From NCBI GenBank assembly GCA_030272585.1, contig BSYQ01000002.1, positions 5,580,001-5,644,000 of the forward strand: 64,000 bases of DNA, read 5' to 3'. Within the stretch, counting starts at the first letter, position 1, and each line of letters begins with the position of its first letter. A program made the position numbers and the translations under genes. Positions 53,330 through 64,000 of this stretch are shown here, one piece after another. This stretch comes from Bryopsis sp. KO-2023. Its lineage: Eukaryota; Chlorophyta; Ulvophyceae; Bryopsidales; Bryopsidaceae. The notes under the pieces were generated by a model, which had not been told where the DNA came from, searched no databases, and saw only the letters and a program-made list of their open reading frames with translations.

Positions 53330-53651
53330 AACATGGTATTGAACCGCCACGCTCATTCTGCCCAAAAAACTCACGTACTCAAAAACTCAAAACCAAAACC
53401 CGACCACAATAAGGCGTTCACCCAGAAAGCTCCACAAGAAAACTATTTTGGACAGCAACTCGTGCCTCCCCCCCTCCCCCCTGCCGACTCGAACTGCTCG
53501 CACCTTAGCCGTGGAGCTCACAGCAGGTGGAAGGTTGCACTCGCCGTTTCAGTCGTGTTTTCGCTAGAGATGGGCGTATTCCAAGAAAAACCATGCTTGT
53601 ACAAGGAGCAGTCGCATACGTTAATGGTGAACACAGCTACCAGCCACAAGC
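53330..53651 (+). other. Open frame of unknown meaning, disrupted by the MITE
   Basis: A plus-strand frame of about 107 codons (ending SHTLMVNTATSHKH) runs into the MITE. It includes a hydrophobic stretch WKVALAVSVVFSLEMGVF that could be a membrane segment or signal anchor. No family recognised, and it may be chance. Confidence 0.25.
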
Positions 53652-53842
53652 ATAGGCGCAACCAGGGGGGGGGGCCTAGGGGGGTGGCCCCCTACAAAAT
53701 TTTCTGGCCCCCCCAAGAAATCTAGCAAGAAAAAAAAGAATCCTATTCAGCAGACTATCTACCGCACGGTACAAAATTTTGAAGTGGCCCCACCAAAAAA
53801 TGTTTCGGCCCCCCATCCCCCGAGATCCTGGTTGCGCCTATC
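53652..53842. mobile_element. Mutator-type MITE with 9-bp duplication
   Basis: Inverted termini ATAGGCGCAACCAGG and CCTGGTTGCGCCTAT enclose about 190 bp rich in G and C runs. The 9-bp word GCCACAAGC lies immediately before (53643-53651) and after (53843-53851), which matches Mutator-like elements. No coding capacity. Confidence 0.75.
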
Positions 53843-53859
53843 GCCACAAGCATTGATAT

Positions 53860-56800
53860 CTGTTCTTTTGGTGAAGAGTGAATACATAAACCACTGGTAG
53901 ACTTCTATCATCTTTTTTTACAAACAGCCATGGACGTGGCAGTCGCAGACACGTGCGCACACAGCTTGCTGTTGCTAGAACCCGTAACGGCCAAGACTCG
54001 TTTCTGATCTGGCTGGGAGCGCCGTTTTGTCGAAACGTGTAGTTATGAAGTCGAAACAAAATACGTTGTTCGTCCGTCGCACGTTCGTCTAGCCACCAAC
54101 AAGAGTGTGAATATGTTTGGTGTTTAGGCGAGCTAAGTGTCGACTCAGAGTGTGGAGCCGGTGTCGAGGAAAACTCCGCCGCCAGCAACGTCAACCGAGC
54201 GGGCGACTCAGTGCCTACGACAAATGGGCCCTTTGCAGACTGCAATCCGTGTGTGTGTGTGTGCTAACGCCATGAACTGCACGGCGCAAGCTGGGCAAAG
54301 GCTGGACTTGGTTGTAGCGATGTCGGCGCAGGTATGAGTATAATGAGCTCTTCCTCTCTTTTATTTTGTCCTTCTGTGAATTGGTTTGCTTCGTTTTTTT
54401 TTCTGAAATCTTTTTTTCTGGAGCCAGGGAGAAAGAGGGAGAGAGAGGGAGAGTTTGTACTCGTTTTTTTTTCGAGTTCCAGGTTTTTTTTCTGCGCCCA
54501 TGCTCGCAGCCGCCCGCGATTGCTGGATTCTGTTCCAAAGAAGGGATTAGGTGTGGCTGCGGCCAGGAGGAGTGCGCGACTTACAGGTGTTGGCGAAGCG
54601 GGTTCCACGATCGCTTGTTTCCTCGAACGGAGCGTCGTGGAAAGTCGCCACGTCGGGCGTGGCCGCGATGTCGCACTGTGGCGTTAGGGAGTTTTCCAGT
54701 GTTTCCTGGCTTGCTTGGGGCTGTGAGTGGGTGAGTGGAATGAGTTCATGATTTAATTGATAACGAACGCTCGAAGGTGATTCTTACGTAGCCGCATCTG
54801 GGGTGATGGTCGAATCGTGTGGAAAGCAATCGTGTTTTTTTAGACTCCCCTCATTTTCGTAATTTTTTTTTTCGCTCGCGGGGGGAGGGGAAGGAAGAAA
54901 AATGTGCGGGGGGGGGCGAAAAAAGGGAAGAAAAAAAACCTTGAGAGTTTTTTTCAGCACCTATAGCGTGCGCGCGCGAGGAAGAAAGGAGTTCGACTTG
55001 AGGAAAAAAAAAGGGCGGAAAAAGGATGAACCCAAGGGAAAGAGGGGTAGGGTCTGCGATCAAAACGACCAACGGTTAGAAAAAGGGATTTCAACCCTTC
55101 TGTAAGCGTTTTTTCTGTCGCCCTCTCGTTTCAAAACTTCCTGGTTTCTTGTTTAGGTTTTCCAGGTCGGGAAAAAATGATTCCGTGAAAACTGGGCCGT
55201 CTCTTTTTCTTCCGCTGCGCAGGTCGTCGAGAAAAAAAAGGTATTCGAAAATATTGCATATCTTCCAGAGCATCTGCAGTAGTAGCATAAAAAAAACCTT
55301 ACTTTTTCTTGTGAAAAAAGTTTTTCCTTGTGAAAAAAAACAAAAATACAGTGGCCCAACTTTGCAGTGTTTTTTTCTACACTTTCTGGAGAGTTTAAAT
55401 GTTCTGAACATTTCCATATAAGTTTTCAGATATTTTTTTCAGGATTGGAAAACATATGGGAAGGAAAGGGGAAAAAAAAAGGTTAAAAATGGATTTAGAA
55501 GCAAAATGGAAAACAATTCTTTTCCTTGCTGAATATAATTAGGTTACAATTTTTCTTTTTTCAATTCTAGGCCTGGGTAGTGAAAATTAAAACTTAACTA
55601 CGAATAAATAAAAGAAGCAAAAAAAAAAATAAAAAAAAATCCAGTTACCTTTATTCCAGTTGTTTTTGTTTTTTTTTCAACCAAAACAAACTTCTCTAAT
55701 CGATGGAATAAAAGCCCCCCCCCCCCCCTCTCCGCCCCCTTCTCTCTCTAGAAGAAAAAACATTTTCAAGAAAAAAAAAAAAAAATTCCAGGGAAAGAAA
55801 AGTTTTATTATATACAAGTAAGACAGGACAATAAAAAAATGGGCAGAACTGAAAATAGATTTCTGTGTTCTTTTTTTTCACATAGGAAAAGGAGGATTTT
55901 TTTTTGCTCCTATTTTCAGCCTGTGGATTGCCCCCCCCCCCCTAAAAAAAAAGGAAACAAGAAAAAAACTGGACTGAAGGTGAGGAATATATATATATAT
56001 ATTTTTTTTCCCAAGCAAAACATATTTTTATTCTTCACATGTCAGCAGTTTCTTTTTCAACCTTGTGTAAAGTATTTACTTTTTTCTTAATTTTCTTCTA
56101 GTTTTGTTCTTCGCCTCTATTTTCAGTGGGTGCTTTTTTCCTTTATATTCCATCAGTAATTATTATTTTTTTCTGATCTAAAAACCCTTTCTAAAAAAAA
56201 GTATATAATTTTTTTTTTTACTCTTTCTCCCTCTTCCCCCCTTTTTTTTGTGAAATGTGATCATATTAACTCCATTCTTTGTAATTTTGTTTTCAGAGCT
56301 TCTATAGTGGACCTGCAAAAAAAGAGGTAACAATTTCAAAAGCAATAATTTTTTTCCCCTTCACTCTTAATTCCTAATAGAAAAGAAAAAAAGTATATAT
56401 TTTTTTATATATATAGATAAGTACCTCAACAACCCTTGTTTTTTTCTTAAAAAAAAGGATTATATAGATATTGAGACACAGAAAAAAGATATCACCCCAC
56501 CTCCCCCCTTCCCTGTGTTGTGGAGGGGCTGACCTCATCGGAAAAAAAAAAAAAAAACCAACAGAAAATCTCGTCTAGTAGCACCTGTAAAGGATTGAGA
56601 GGGAAGAGTAGGATGACTGAAGTAAATGGGAATGGATAATGGGTTAGGAAGTACGGGAATGTGTATTGTAAGGTGATGGTACTGTTGAAGAGCTACTGCG
56701 GATGTCAGAGCAGTACAGGATAGGAACTGATATATATTGGAGGTTGGAAAGAGTTGAATATCCTTGTAAGTCCCTTCCGGGCAAAGAACTGTGTTTATTC

Positions 56801-57700
56801 GTGTGTTGTATTCGTGTGTACCCCTCTATTCTCAGACCCATCTTTCGCCGAGAAGTCTATATCACTATAGCACCCTTTTGGATTTCTTAAAAATATATTT
56901 TATTTTATATAAAAATATTTTTAGTGCTCCCAACAGTTTTCTGCTGGTGAAAAAATTTTTTGACAAAAAGAAATCAGCGTGAGACGAAGAGGGGTAAAAA
57001 AAAAGGGAAATGCGTGTCCCTCTATTTTTTTTTGGTCCTATGTTGTTTAACCCAAGATATGTGTTTATTTTTTTCTCTCTTTCAGAATTTTCATTTTCTG
57101 CATCTATAGGGGTCAAAACATTTACCGATTCGAAGAAAAAAATTTGGGAAGGAGAGGGAGAGGTTGGTAAAGAATATTCAGCATCACATTTCCCTGAGCT
57201 CCTTGGATATTTTTCTCACCTATATTTTATACTTAAAACCACAGCTATTTTTTTTGTATTTCTGGGTTTGAATCTTGGTTTTCCATTCACTTCTATTGGT
57301 GTTAACATATAATCGCTCATTTCTTCTTGTGATTTGCGACATATTTTTTTAAATAAATATATCCATCCTTAGAGAGTGTTTTTGTTTTTGTCTTATTTAA
57401 AAAATAAAAAAATAAATAAATAAATAAAGAGAAATAGAGAGAAGACAAACATGAGAATGTATCTGTCGTGATTTTTTGATTCTACTTCAGATTTGGTTTT
57501 GCGCTAGGTTTCATGTGAATTTAAGTTTTTTTTCTTGATTTTTTTATAGGATTGTTCAACTTTTCATCAGGAGTGCTCGACAAAAAGAAATGGAGAGGTA
57601 ATTCAAGGGGGCGGGGGGGGGGGACTTGAATCACGGTGCTAAAAAAAACCAAGTATATAAAGAGAGTAAAAAATGCACACTCGTGTGTGTCTCCATTATT
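53860..57700. other. Low-complexity sequence, no gene supported
   Basis: 54050-54740 has mixed composition with short cysteine-rich frames (for example GFCSKEGIRCGCGQEECATY at about 54528-54590) and a GT run, but nothing identifiable. From 54800 to 57700 the sequence is dominated by A, T and C runs (for example 55714-55728, 56535-56549) and short TA microsatellites. Confidence 0.45.
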
Positions 57701-59290
57701 ACTAAATAAATGTTAAATTATACTTTCTTTTATGGAAAATGCTGGAGATATCAATACATCACAACTTAAACCAAGAAAACAAGCGGATTTACCTCAAGCG
57801 GGTTGTCCCCATGCACTCGTTTTAATGAATAGAAGTATCACATCTCTTTTGTGATGAAGTTGTCAAAAGTGGATAGGGGTTTCGGTGGTCATCGAAGTTC
57901 GGCTATGATACAAGCTAAATTAAGAACAAAAAACTCACGATAAGCATTATTAGATAATAGTATAAGACAAGCTCTGGCAGGAAATAAACGATTCTGAACT
58001 ATTAATTTGGTTACTTTCTTGCACATCACTCCGAGTGATTAATATTCTTAGGATAAAGTACATTCGTTGTATCTCCCGGGATATTGGGTATTTATTCTTA
58101 TATTTGAATTATACTAGTTTTAAATCAAGATCGATAGCATTGCTACCATGACCGTTACCCTTACAAGGGCTGATAAATCAAATATGCCGGGATGATATCA
58201 AGGGCACTTGTAGGAATGAGTAATTTATTACAAGGCTCAACTTCGTAATGTATCTTGCGCCTGATGATTAGTCAAGAGTAAGACATTCCTTGGACATTCT
58301 TCTAGTAACAACACCTCTTAGTAGGAGACCATAGGTGAATTCAAGGTGAATTAATCCCCGTGTTAGCTTCTCAAAGCGTTTGGGGAGACTAGGACTAAAA
58401 AATAAGCGCTTGATCAATGAGGCTTTCACGGCATACATGTGGAAACTTGAAAAGCGAATAAATGACTTGACACTAATCTAGATCTAATATCGTCCTACTA
58501 AGAGTTTTCTCTCTAAACTCTAGAAGAAGAAATGGGCTTGTGTTCTCTACCTCGTACACATATGTATCAAATAAAAGTCTCTCGGGTGGTAATGAAAAAT
58601 GCAACGTTCTCCTAGTGGAGCTTATACCAATATGGTCTTGAACAATTCAACGTTAGCTTAATATCCTTAAGGTCCGGATGCACTTCAATCCGACTTCTGA
58701 AGCCAACTCTTATATCTTTCCTTGTGCTAGTACCTCTCTTCCCGGCGTTCGCTTTTCTTCACTACACCAAGTATTCTTATGAAGGCTATCAACAAGTCAA
58801 CCAACCAAGGTCTATCCTCTACGTAGAATAGGACATGTGTCGATCTCAAGGACACAATGCCTTATGCTCTAGCCGCACTAATCGCTTAATTCTATTCGGT
58901 ATGTCCATGTGTCACTTACTCTTTAGAGCTAACCGAGATGTTACCTGTTGTATATACGCTTGAAAAAAATTAGGTGAATTCGCGACCCCGGGCCTCAAAA
59001 GAGAACGTAGAATCAACGAGTGTTGATAGATCAATGCGCAGCGCCTTGATCAGTGGGCTTTAGGGATGTTAGGATCTATTTTTAGGTACATGTATGATGC
59101 CAAATCTGAATCAAATATCAAATCTGTCGCAGGGGAGAACATTATGTAGCACTGCAACACATCAACTAATCCCCGCATATGAACAACTCCTTTATTGGTT
59201 TGTCAGACGGGTGGGATTGCTTCGAGTGACTTATATCCCTAAACAAGCACATATCGCTTCAACATAACATGACTTCCAACTAGCCGACAC
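57700..59290. other. No open frames over 60 codons; composition shifts
   Basis: At about 57750 the homopolymer-rich pattern stops and ordinary, stop-rich sequence begins. No repeat boundary or gene identified. It may be the flank or remains of old transposons. Confidence 0.35.
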
Positions 59291-59299
59291 GCAAAACGA

Positions 59300-59690
59300 T
59301 CACATCATTTATAAGCATTTTGAGTGTATTCTCCTACTATGTCTCCTTCGTCCGGGTTTGCATACTTCATCGAGATACGTTTTGTGGTACGTTGTGGGGG
59401 GCTTCTGTAACACCTCACTTCCTCCTCGAATTGTGGCTTAGCTGGATGTTCCATCTCTACCAGCCTCTGAATCATATACAAAGTAGAATTCCAGTGAGTA
59501 TCGCATGGTGCTTCGATAGATAGCAACCTTTTAGGGCTTGCTGGGTCATAATAGCTTCAAAAAAGCCTTTCGCTTTTGCGGATCTGTTCCACTTTTGCAT
59601 TCTCCTAAAAAAATCTCGAACAAATGCGAAAATGTTGCAACCGTGGTGCGGTGAAGCTTTGGACCTTTTAACGACGCAATAAAGCACGAA
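59300..59690 (-). pseudogene. hAT transposase remnant
   Basis: Two minus-strand frames that must be joined by a frameshift near 59500 give FVRDFFRRMQKWNRSAKAKG, then IEAPCDTHWNSTLYMIQRLV. The D-T-x-W-N-S-T-x-x-M-x-x-R-L pattern is the conserved centre of hAT transposases. Stops and frame changes on both sides show that it is dead. No termini were found around it. Confidence 0.6.
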
Positions 59691-60225
59691 TGTACCATGT
59701 GAGTATCACTTACTCAAGTAATATAAGAAACAACCATGATTTTATTTAACCCCCGGAAATTTCTATCTCCTCATGTATGAGGTCCAACCTTGCAAGTTGG
59801 GTGGCAGAGCTGAACAAGTATCGTCTTTTCATTTTAGTAGGTAGCCGTTGCCATCCTTTTCCCATTGACCTTCATCGGTCGAGGTTTTTTTGAATGGTTT
59901 TTATGTGTAGGAATTTTGAAGTAGTCGCAAAAAAAAAGAGAGTTGACCCCTCTGAAACTCTATCGGCAAACACCACACCATGGCGAGCCCCCACCTTATG
60001 GTGGTGAAACACATTTTTCGCGAGGTTTAGCTCCTCCCGAGATGATATTCTAGTCATTATCTTGAAGCCCGGTAACATTGCGCATACTTTTGTTGTTTTC
60101 CTTTACTAAGAAAAAGTCCCACTTCTTTCGTTTATATTAAATAAAGTACCCGACTCTTTCTTGCCCTTGCATATTCTTTCTTAATGTAAAAAAAAATCAT
60201 TGAATCATTTCACTGGCCAACACAA

Positions 60226-60560
60226 AACATCGATATCATTCAATTTGTGAAGTCATGTCCGGATTGCCAGCGTTTTGGGAAATTTGTGAGTAATTCTCAG
60301 TCTTCCTTGAGAAGTGTGGTGCAGCCATGGGAGAAGATGGGGTTGGATTGTTTAATTGTTACTACCAATGTAATTGTTTGCCTTGCGCAACAAAAGGATA
60401 TTGGATGGACATTGCGAATCGTGACAATTCAATGAAAATAACAAAGACAAGGTGCACACGCACACTGCCTACCGAGTCCAAGTTCTTGTGCCGCCTGTTG
60501 AAGTTTTCCAAGAACGTCACAGTCCCCCATCCTCACGGTGAGGGATCGATGTGCGCGCCC
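60226..60560 (+). pseudogene. Ty3/gypsy integrase remnant
   Basis: The plus strand reads FVKSCPDCQRFGKF (the CxxC half of the HHCC zinc module), then LRSVVQPWEKMGLDC, the linker leading to the first catalytic Asp in gypsy integrases. The frame breaks soon afterwards (a shifted frame gives KGYWMDIANRDN). The module lacks its histidine half upstream. It is unlike both intact gypsy elements here, so it represents a third lineage. Confidence 0.55.
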
Positions 60561-63500
60561 TATTTTGATCGTTAATTATGCTTGAAAAGTTATGTGCACA
60601 AAAAATACTACTAGAGAAATTAGGAAGATCTCCCTATTTGATCCCCTTCATTTTTTTTCTTTTTATGTTTTACCTCGCAGCTTTTATTTTATAAGCCCAC
60701 AAAATTAACTCTATTCACTTTTGGAAACAACCCCTGACTTCTGCATCAAGTAACTTGTAGTCCGTATATTAGAGTTCTCTTAAGCACGTCTCCTCATTGT
60801 GGACTTAGTGACCCTTCTTCATGACTTCACATATGCTCCACACGCGTTAATGAACTTTTTGTTGAAGCTCGGGTCGATGGTTGTTGATTCCCAATTAGGT
60901 AGTTGATTGATACAGATTCTATAGGAAAAAGAAGCCACGTCCACCTTTAACCTTCCACTTATTGTTCAACGATGAAAAGGTTTATTTGTCAAATTTGATA
61001 GTGTTGTAATGCTTAGTCAACACCCACAACCCAATTGAGTGCTCCAGGGATATTGCGTGTGCTCGCTCCCATGCTTTTCACCTAATAGTTTGGAGCATGA
61101 AAAACGGTTCGAAGTGGCACTGTTGCATTTTTCTTTACCTCCTCAACTTTATTTATTTATTGGTCGGGCCTCTCGAAGGGGTACAATCATCCCGAGCTTT
61201 GCCCGGAAACGGGCATTTAACTCTTTAATTTCTTTTTCCAACTCCCTCAATCTTTTGGTTCGTTGTCTCAAAAAAATATGTAAGAGCTTTCCGTATAGAT
61301 CGCTCTTCAATCTAGCATGCTTTTCCGATTTAAAGTCGAGCGTCAACAACAAACCGTTTTCGTTCACAACCGATGCATGGTACAAGGAAAGAGGATAACA
61401 GGGCAATAATCCCTCTTGAACCAAGAGTATAACCCCTCGACGAAAACAAGATTCCTAAAAAAAAGGGACTTCTGTTTGTGTTGTCAGCTCCCCAACAACA
61501 ATATCGCCAACAATCAGTCTCCTATCATATTGATTGTAATCTTTGCCAAGATATTTTCATCTACAACACGGCTAGTACGGATTTTCATCTGCTGTCGACG
61601 TAGCTAATGATAACAAGTCGCACCACGATGCGTTTCAAAGCTTTCGGCAGAGTATCACCCTTTCGGCATCACGCAACGCAACCGCTTCTTTGAATGGCGG
61701 GTTGAAACTGACTCTTTTCCGTGAAGGCATACCCTCGTATCATTCTTGCCACAACTTCCTTCCATTGGGGATCGAACGTCGCTCCCTTATGATTGAGCTC
61801 TTCTGATTGATTGTTTATAACGTGCAATAGATATCATAAGAACGTCTAAGAAAGTCCAAAGTATAAAACAAACCCGTACACACATTGAAGCGGTATCATT
61901 GAAGCTTAGACACCCAACTGGTTCTTGTGATGTGGTAAAATCCTCGCGATCGCTTTCGTCATCATCTCCAAAAGTTCTCGTCAAGTCTCGGGCGTGATAG
62001 TAAGGCCCCCAACCTGATAACCACGCACATAATCTTATTATGCCCGCTTACAACACGTTTTCCGCTTACCGTGACGCCCTCCGACAGGTTCCTCCTGGAA
62101 GCTAGCATCCTAATTTTTAGTGGGAAAAGAACATCAAATTCTTGTTTGTATGACGATTTCAAGTGGGGGTATCTATGATCGTTCATGTGTGTGGAATCTG
62201 TGTTGATTTTGTGGTGTTTGGTGTGTGTAGTGTCATTTTGGAGGTATCAAATTTACACTACCAATCCTTTGTGGATATACAAATTACTCCTCAACGTTTG
62301 TAAATAGAACAATTGTGAGATTGTCGTACATTGCAAAATAACATATCGGAGGTGCTCAATTTTGACTTTAATACCACGATGATCAAATAAAAATAAAACA
62401 TCTCGATGTGGGAACTAGGACCACGACTCTTTTGCATGAGGAGCTGAGCTGCCTTTTCCAATCTACTTGAATGCATTGCATACCGAGTGTTACTGAGTTC
62501 TACGTGGGACGACGAAAATCCCTCACCGTATAATTTTCTCGGTTATTATTGCACCTTTGCCTTATCTGGAAAAAACGCTATGTTCGGCTAAGGAGTTGAA
62601 GTTCCTCCCAGGTTGGAATCATCCACCGTGCAGCGTCAGATTGTCTTGGCATAAAATACGTGAAAATAACTGGGAGTAGGTCCCGAGTTTCACAATAGAC
62701 ACAAAATCTATCACGTTTTCAATCCAACATTACATATTATCTCATCTCTATTGTGGGCGTTCTGTGCACTCCCTTTTCACTTGCAATGAGTTTTGGCCTT
62801 AATCTTTATCAACGGCGTTGTGAGCCTTTGTATTGGAAGGGGTTCTCCTAAAAACAAAATCCCCCAGTAACGAACGATTCTCAAGCCGTTTCACCGGTTA
62901 TAGTAGTAGCGAACTGAAAAAAAAAAGACAAACCTACCCTCTCGCATGGGTCCCACATATTATGGTTTTAAAAAACAAAACAAATCCAAGCAAAGCCGAG
63001 CCCAACCTGACCTTTGGCCGTGGGAAAGTGTTGCCTCCTTCTAGGGGGCCGGTTCTTTGTTTTCGTCGATTAAGAGGTAGCGCAAACAGCACTCACAACG
63101 TGGATGAAGGGTGTTCATCAATGCTTATTTCCACATCCAATTGAACGCCCCTTTTAATGTGGCTAGATAGCCCACTCGTCCTTGTTTGATGTCAATTGCT
63201 CCTCCATCACTTCTCCAACAAGATGGTCAATCGTGAGTTTTAACCTACATCTTAGCCTTTTTTTTGTTCAAAAGTACAACCGCATTTTTTTCCTCTTGTG
63301 GAAAGATAGGTACGCAGCCGCTCAAGGAGGGACACTATCATCCACAAACATATGTTCCCTTACTTTCATTGAATTTAATGCTTGAATTGAATTTAATGCG
63401 AGATGTAACTACTTGGCCAATTTGATGCTTGAAAAGGTGAAATTGTATTCAATGCGAGATGGTAGGAAAACAATAAAAAGGAAAAGTAAATACACTCTTT

Positions 63501-64000
63501 CCTTTTACTGCTCCGCTCTTATGCAACGGGATCCCTAGGCCTTTGTCAGAGTTTACTGAAAATGTGAATGATGGAAGCCTGTAACCCGATTCCTTCTCAA
63601 AAACGAATCACTGCTTGGTGTTCCCAACTAATAAATTCGTCTTTTTTTAAATGTTTCCACAAGATTACATTCCAAGACATCAACAGTCATGCACCGTTAA
63701 GTCCCCGTCTTCTGTGAGTTCGCGTTTCGTTCCGGTGAAATTTTATGTGGTCACGCACTGTAACATGAAATAAAGTCAATTTGATGATATGGAAAAGTGT
63801 CCAACCCCATAAACAAAACTAGGAAAATGTCATACCCTTTATCGATGAAAGTAGGGAAGTTGCCAACGAACGCCCTTCTCTCGGATCCCTTTATACAATT
63901 CGGAGCTGCTTGCACACAGAGATAATTATTACTCGAACGACATCTTGCATTTGCATACTTCTGAGCTTGTATTTAACGAAAGAGGAAGGTGGAGGTATAC
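60561..64000. other. No gene recognised; probably old transposon debris
   Basis: Only short frames (for example minus strand 61424-61149, with a Leu/Lys-rich possible coiled coil LRQRTKRLRELEKEIKELNA, and minus strand 62186-61962). No intact domain, tRNA or terminal repeat was seen up to the edge. Confidence 0.35.

Noticed and set aside
53330-53725. A protein gene spanning the MITE
   Set aside because: The frame runs through the MITE only by chance; after the MITE is removed it stops within a few codons.

Overview
The window is from a eukaryotic nuclear genome. The evidence is GT-AG spliceosomal introns, pol III tRNA genes without encoded CCA, an ER-type Hsp70 remnant, F-box/WD40 proteins, and a dense load of eukaryotic transposons (L1-type LINE, chromodomain Ty3/gypsy, CACTA, hAT, a probable Mutator-type MITE, SINE-like repeats). 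The mix fits an alga or another repeat-rich protist, but I cannot name the lineage from sequence alone.

Layout. 0-2.3 kb: an L1-like LINE (minus strand, running off the left edge) sits in the body of an F-box gene. 2.3-6.3 kb: no recognised gene, plus one copy of a composite dispersed repeat. 6.3-11.2 kb: a CACTA-type DNA transposon with 3-bp target duplications, terminal inverted repeats and a subterminal TGCGATGT array. It has no recognisable transposase. It carries decayed fragments of three cellular genes: MnmG/MTO1 tRNA-modification enzyme, a GH5 mannanase lying inside an MnmG intron, and proteasome inhibitor PI31. 12.4-13.5 kb: an intact F-box/WD40 gene. 13.7-20.1 kb: a Ty3/gypsy chromovirus (minus) whose gag and pol are joined by a textbook -1 frameshift site, bounded by direct repeats of only 38 bp. 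21-22.7 kb: another composite repeat copy, split by an insertion carrying a truncated dUTPase. 23.3-25.5 kb: tRNA-Arg(CCG), tRNA-Leu(UAA) and a small three-exon secreted-protein gene. 26-29 kb: SINE-like and composite repeats. 31.2-37.1 kb: a complete, young Ty3/gypsy element (236-bp LTRs, 5-bp target duplication) with a single 1656-codon polyprotein that includes a Dam-like adenine methyltransferase domain. 38.8-40.6 kb: a decayed BiP gene. 41.2-45.5 kb: an unidentified minus-strand gene split in frame by a hAT element with 8-bp target duplications. 46-53.5 kb: dispersed repeats, a possible exon, a third F-box/WD40 gene and tRNA-like sequences. 53.65-53.84 kb: a MITE with a 9-bp duplication. 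54-64 kb: low-complexity sequence, then old hAT and gypsy remnants.

The window is best read as a transposon-dominated region around a small expanded family of F-box/WD40 genes. The most novel content is in the mobile elements: a gene-capturing CACTA element, two gypsy elements using different gag-pol strategies, a LINE whose two ORFs share one frame separated by a single UAG, and a dUTPase-bearing retro-insertion. Many captured or host-like genes carry single-base frameshifts. I read most as pseudogenes, but uncorrected assembly indels are a real alternative.
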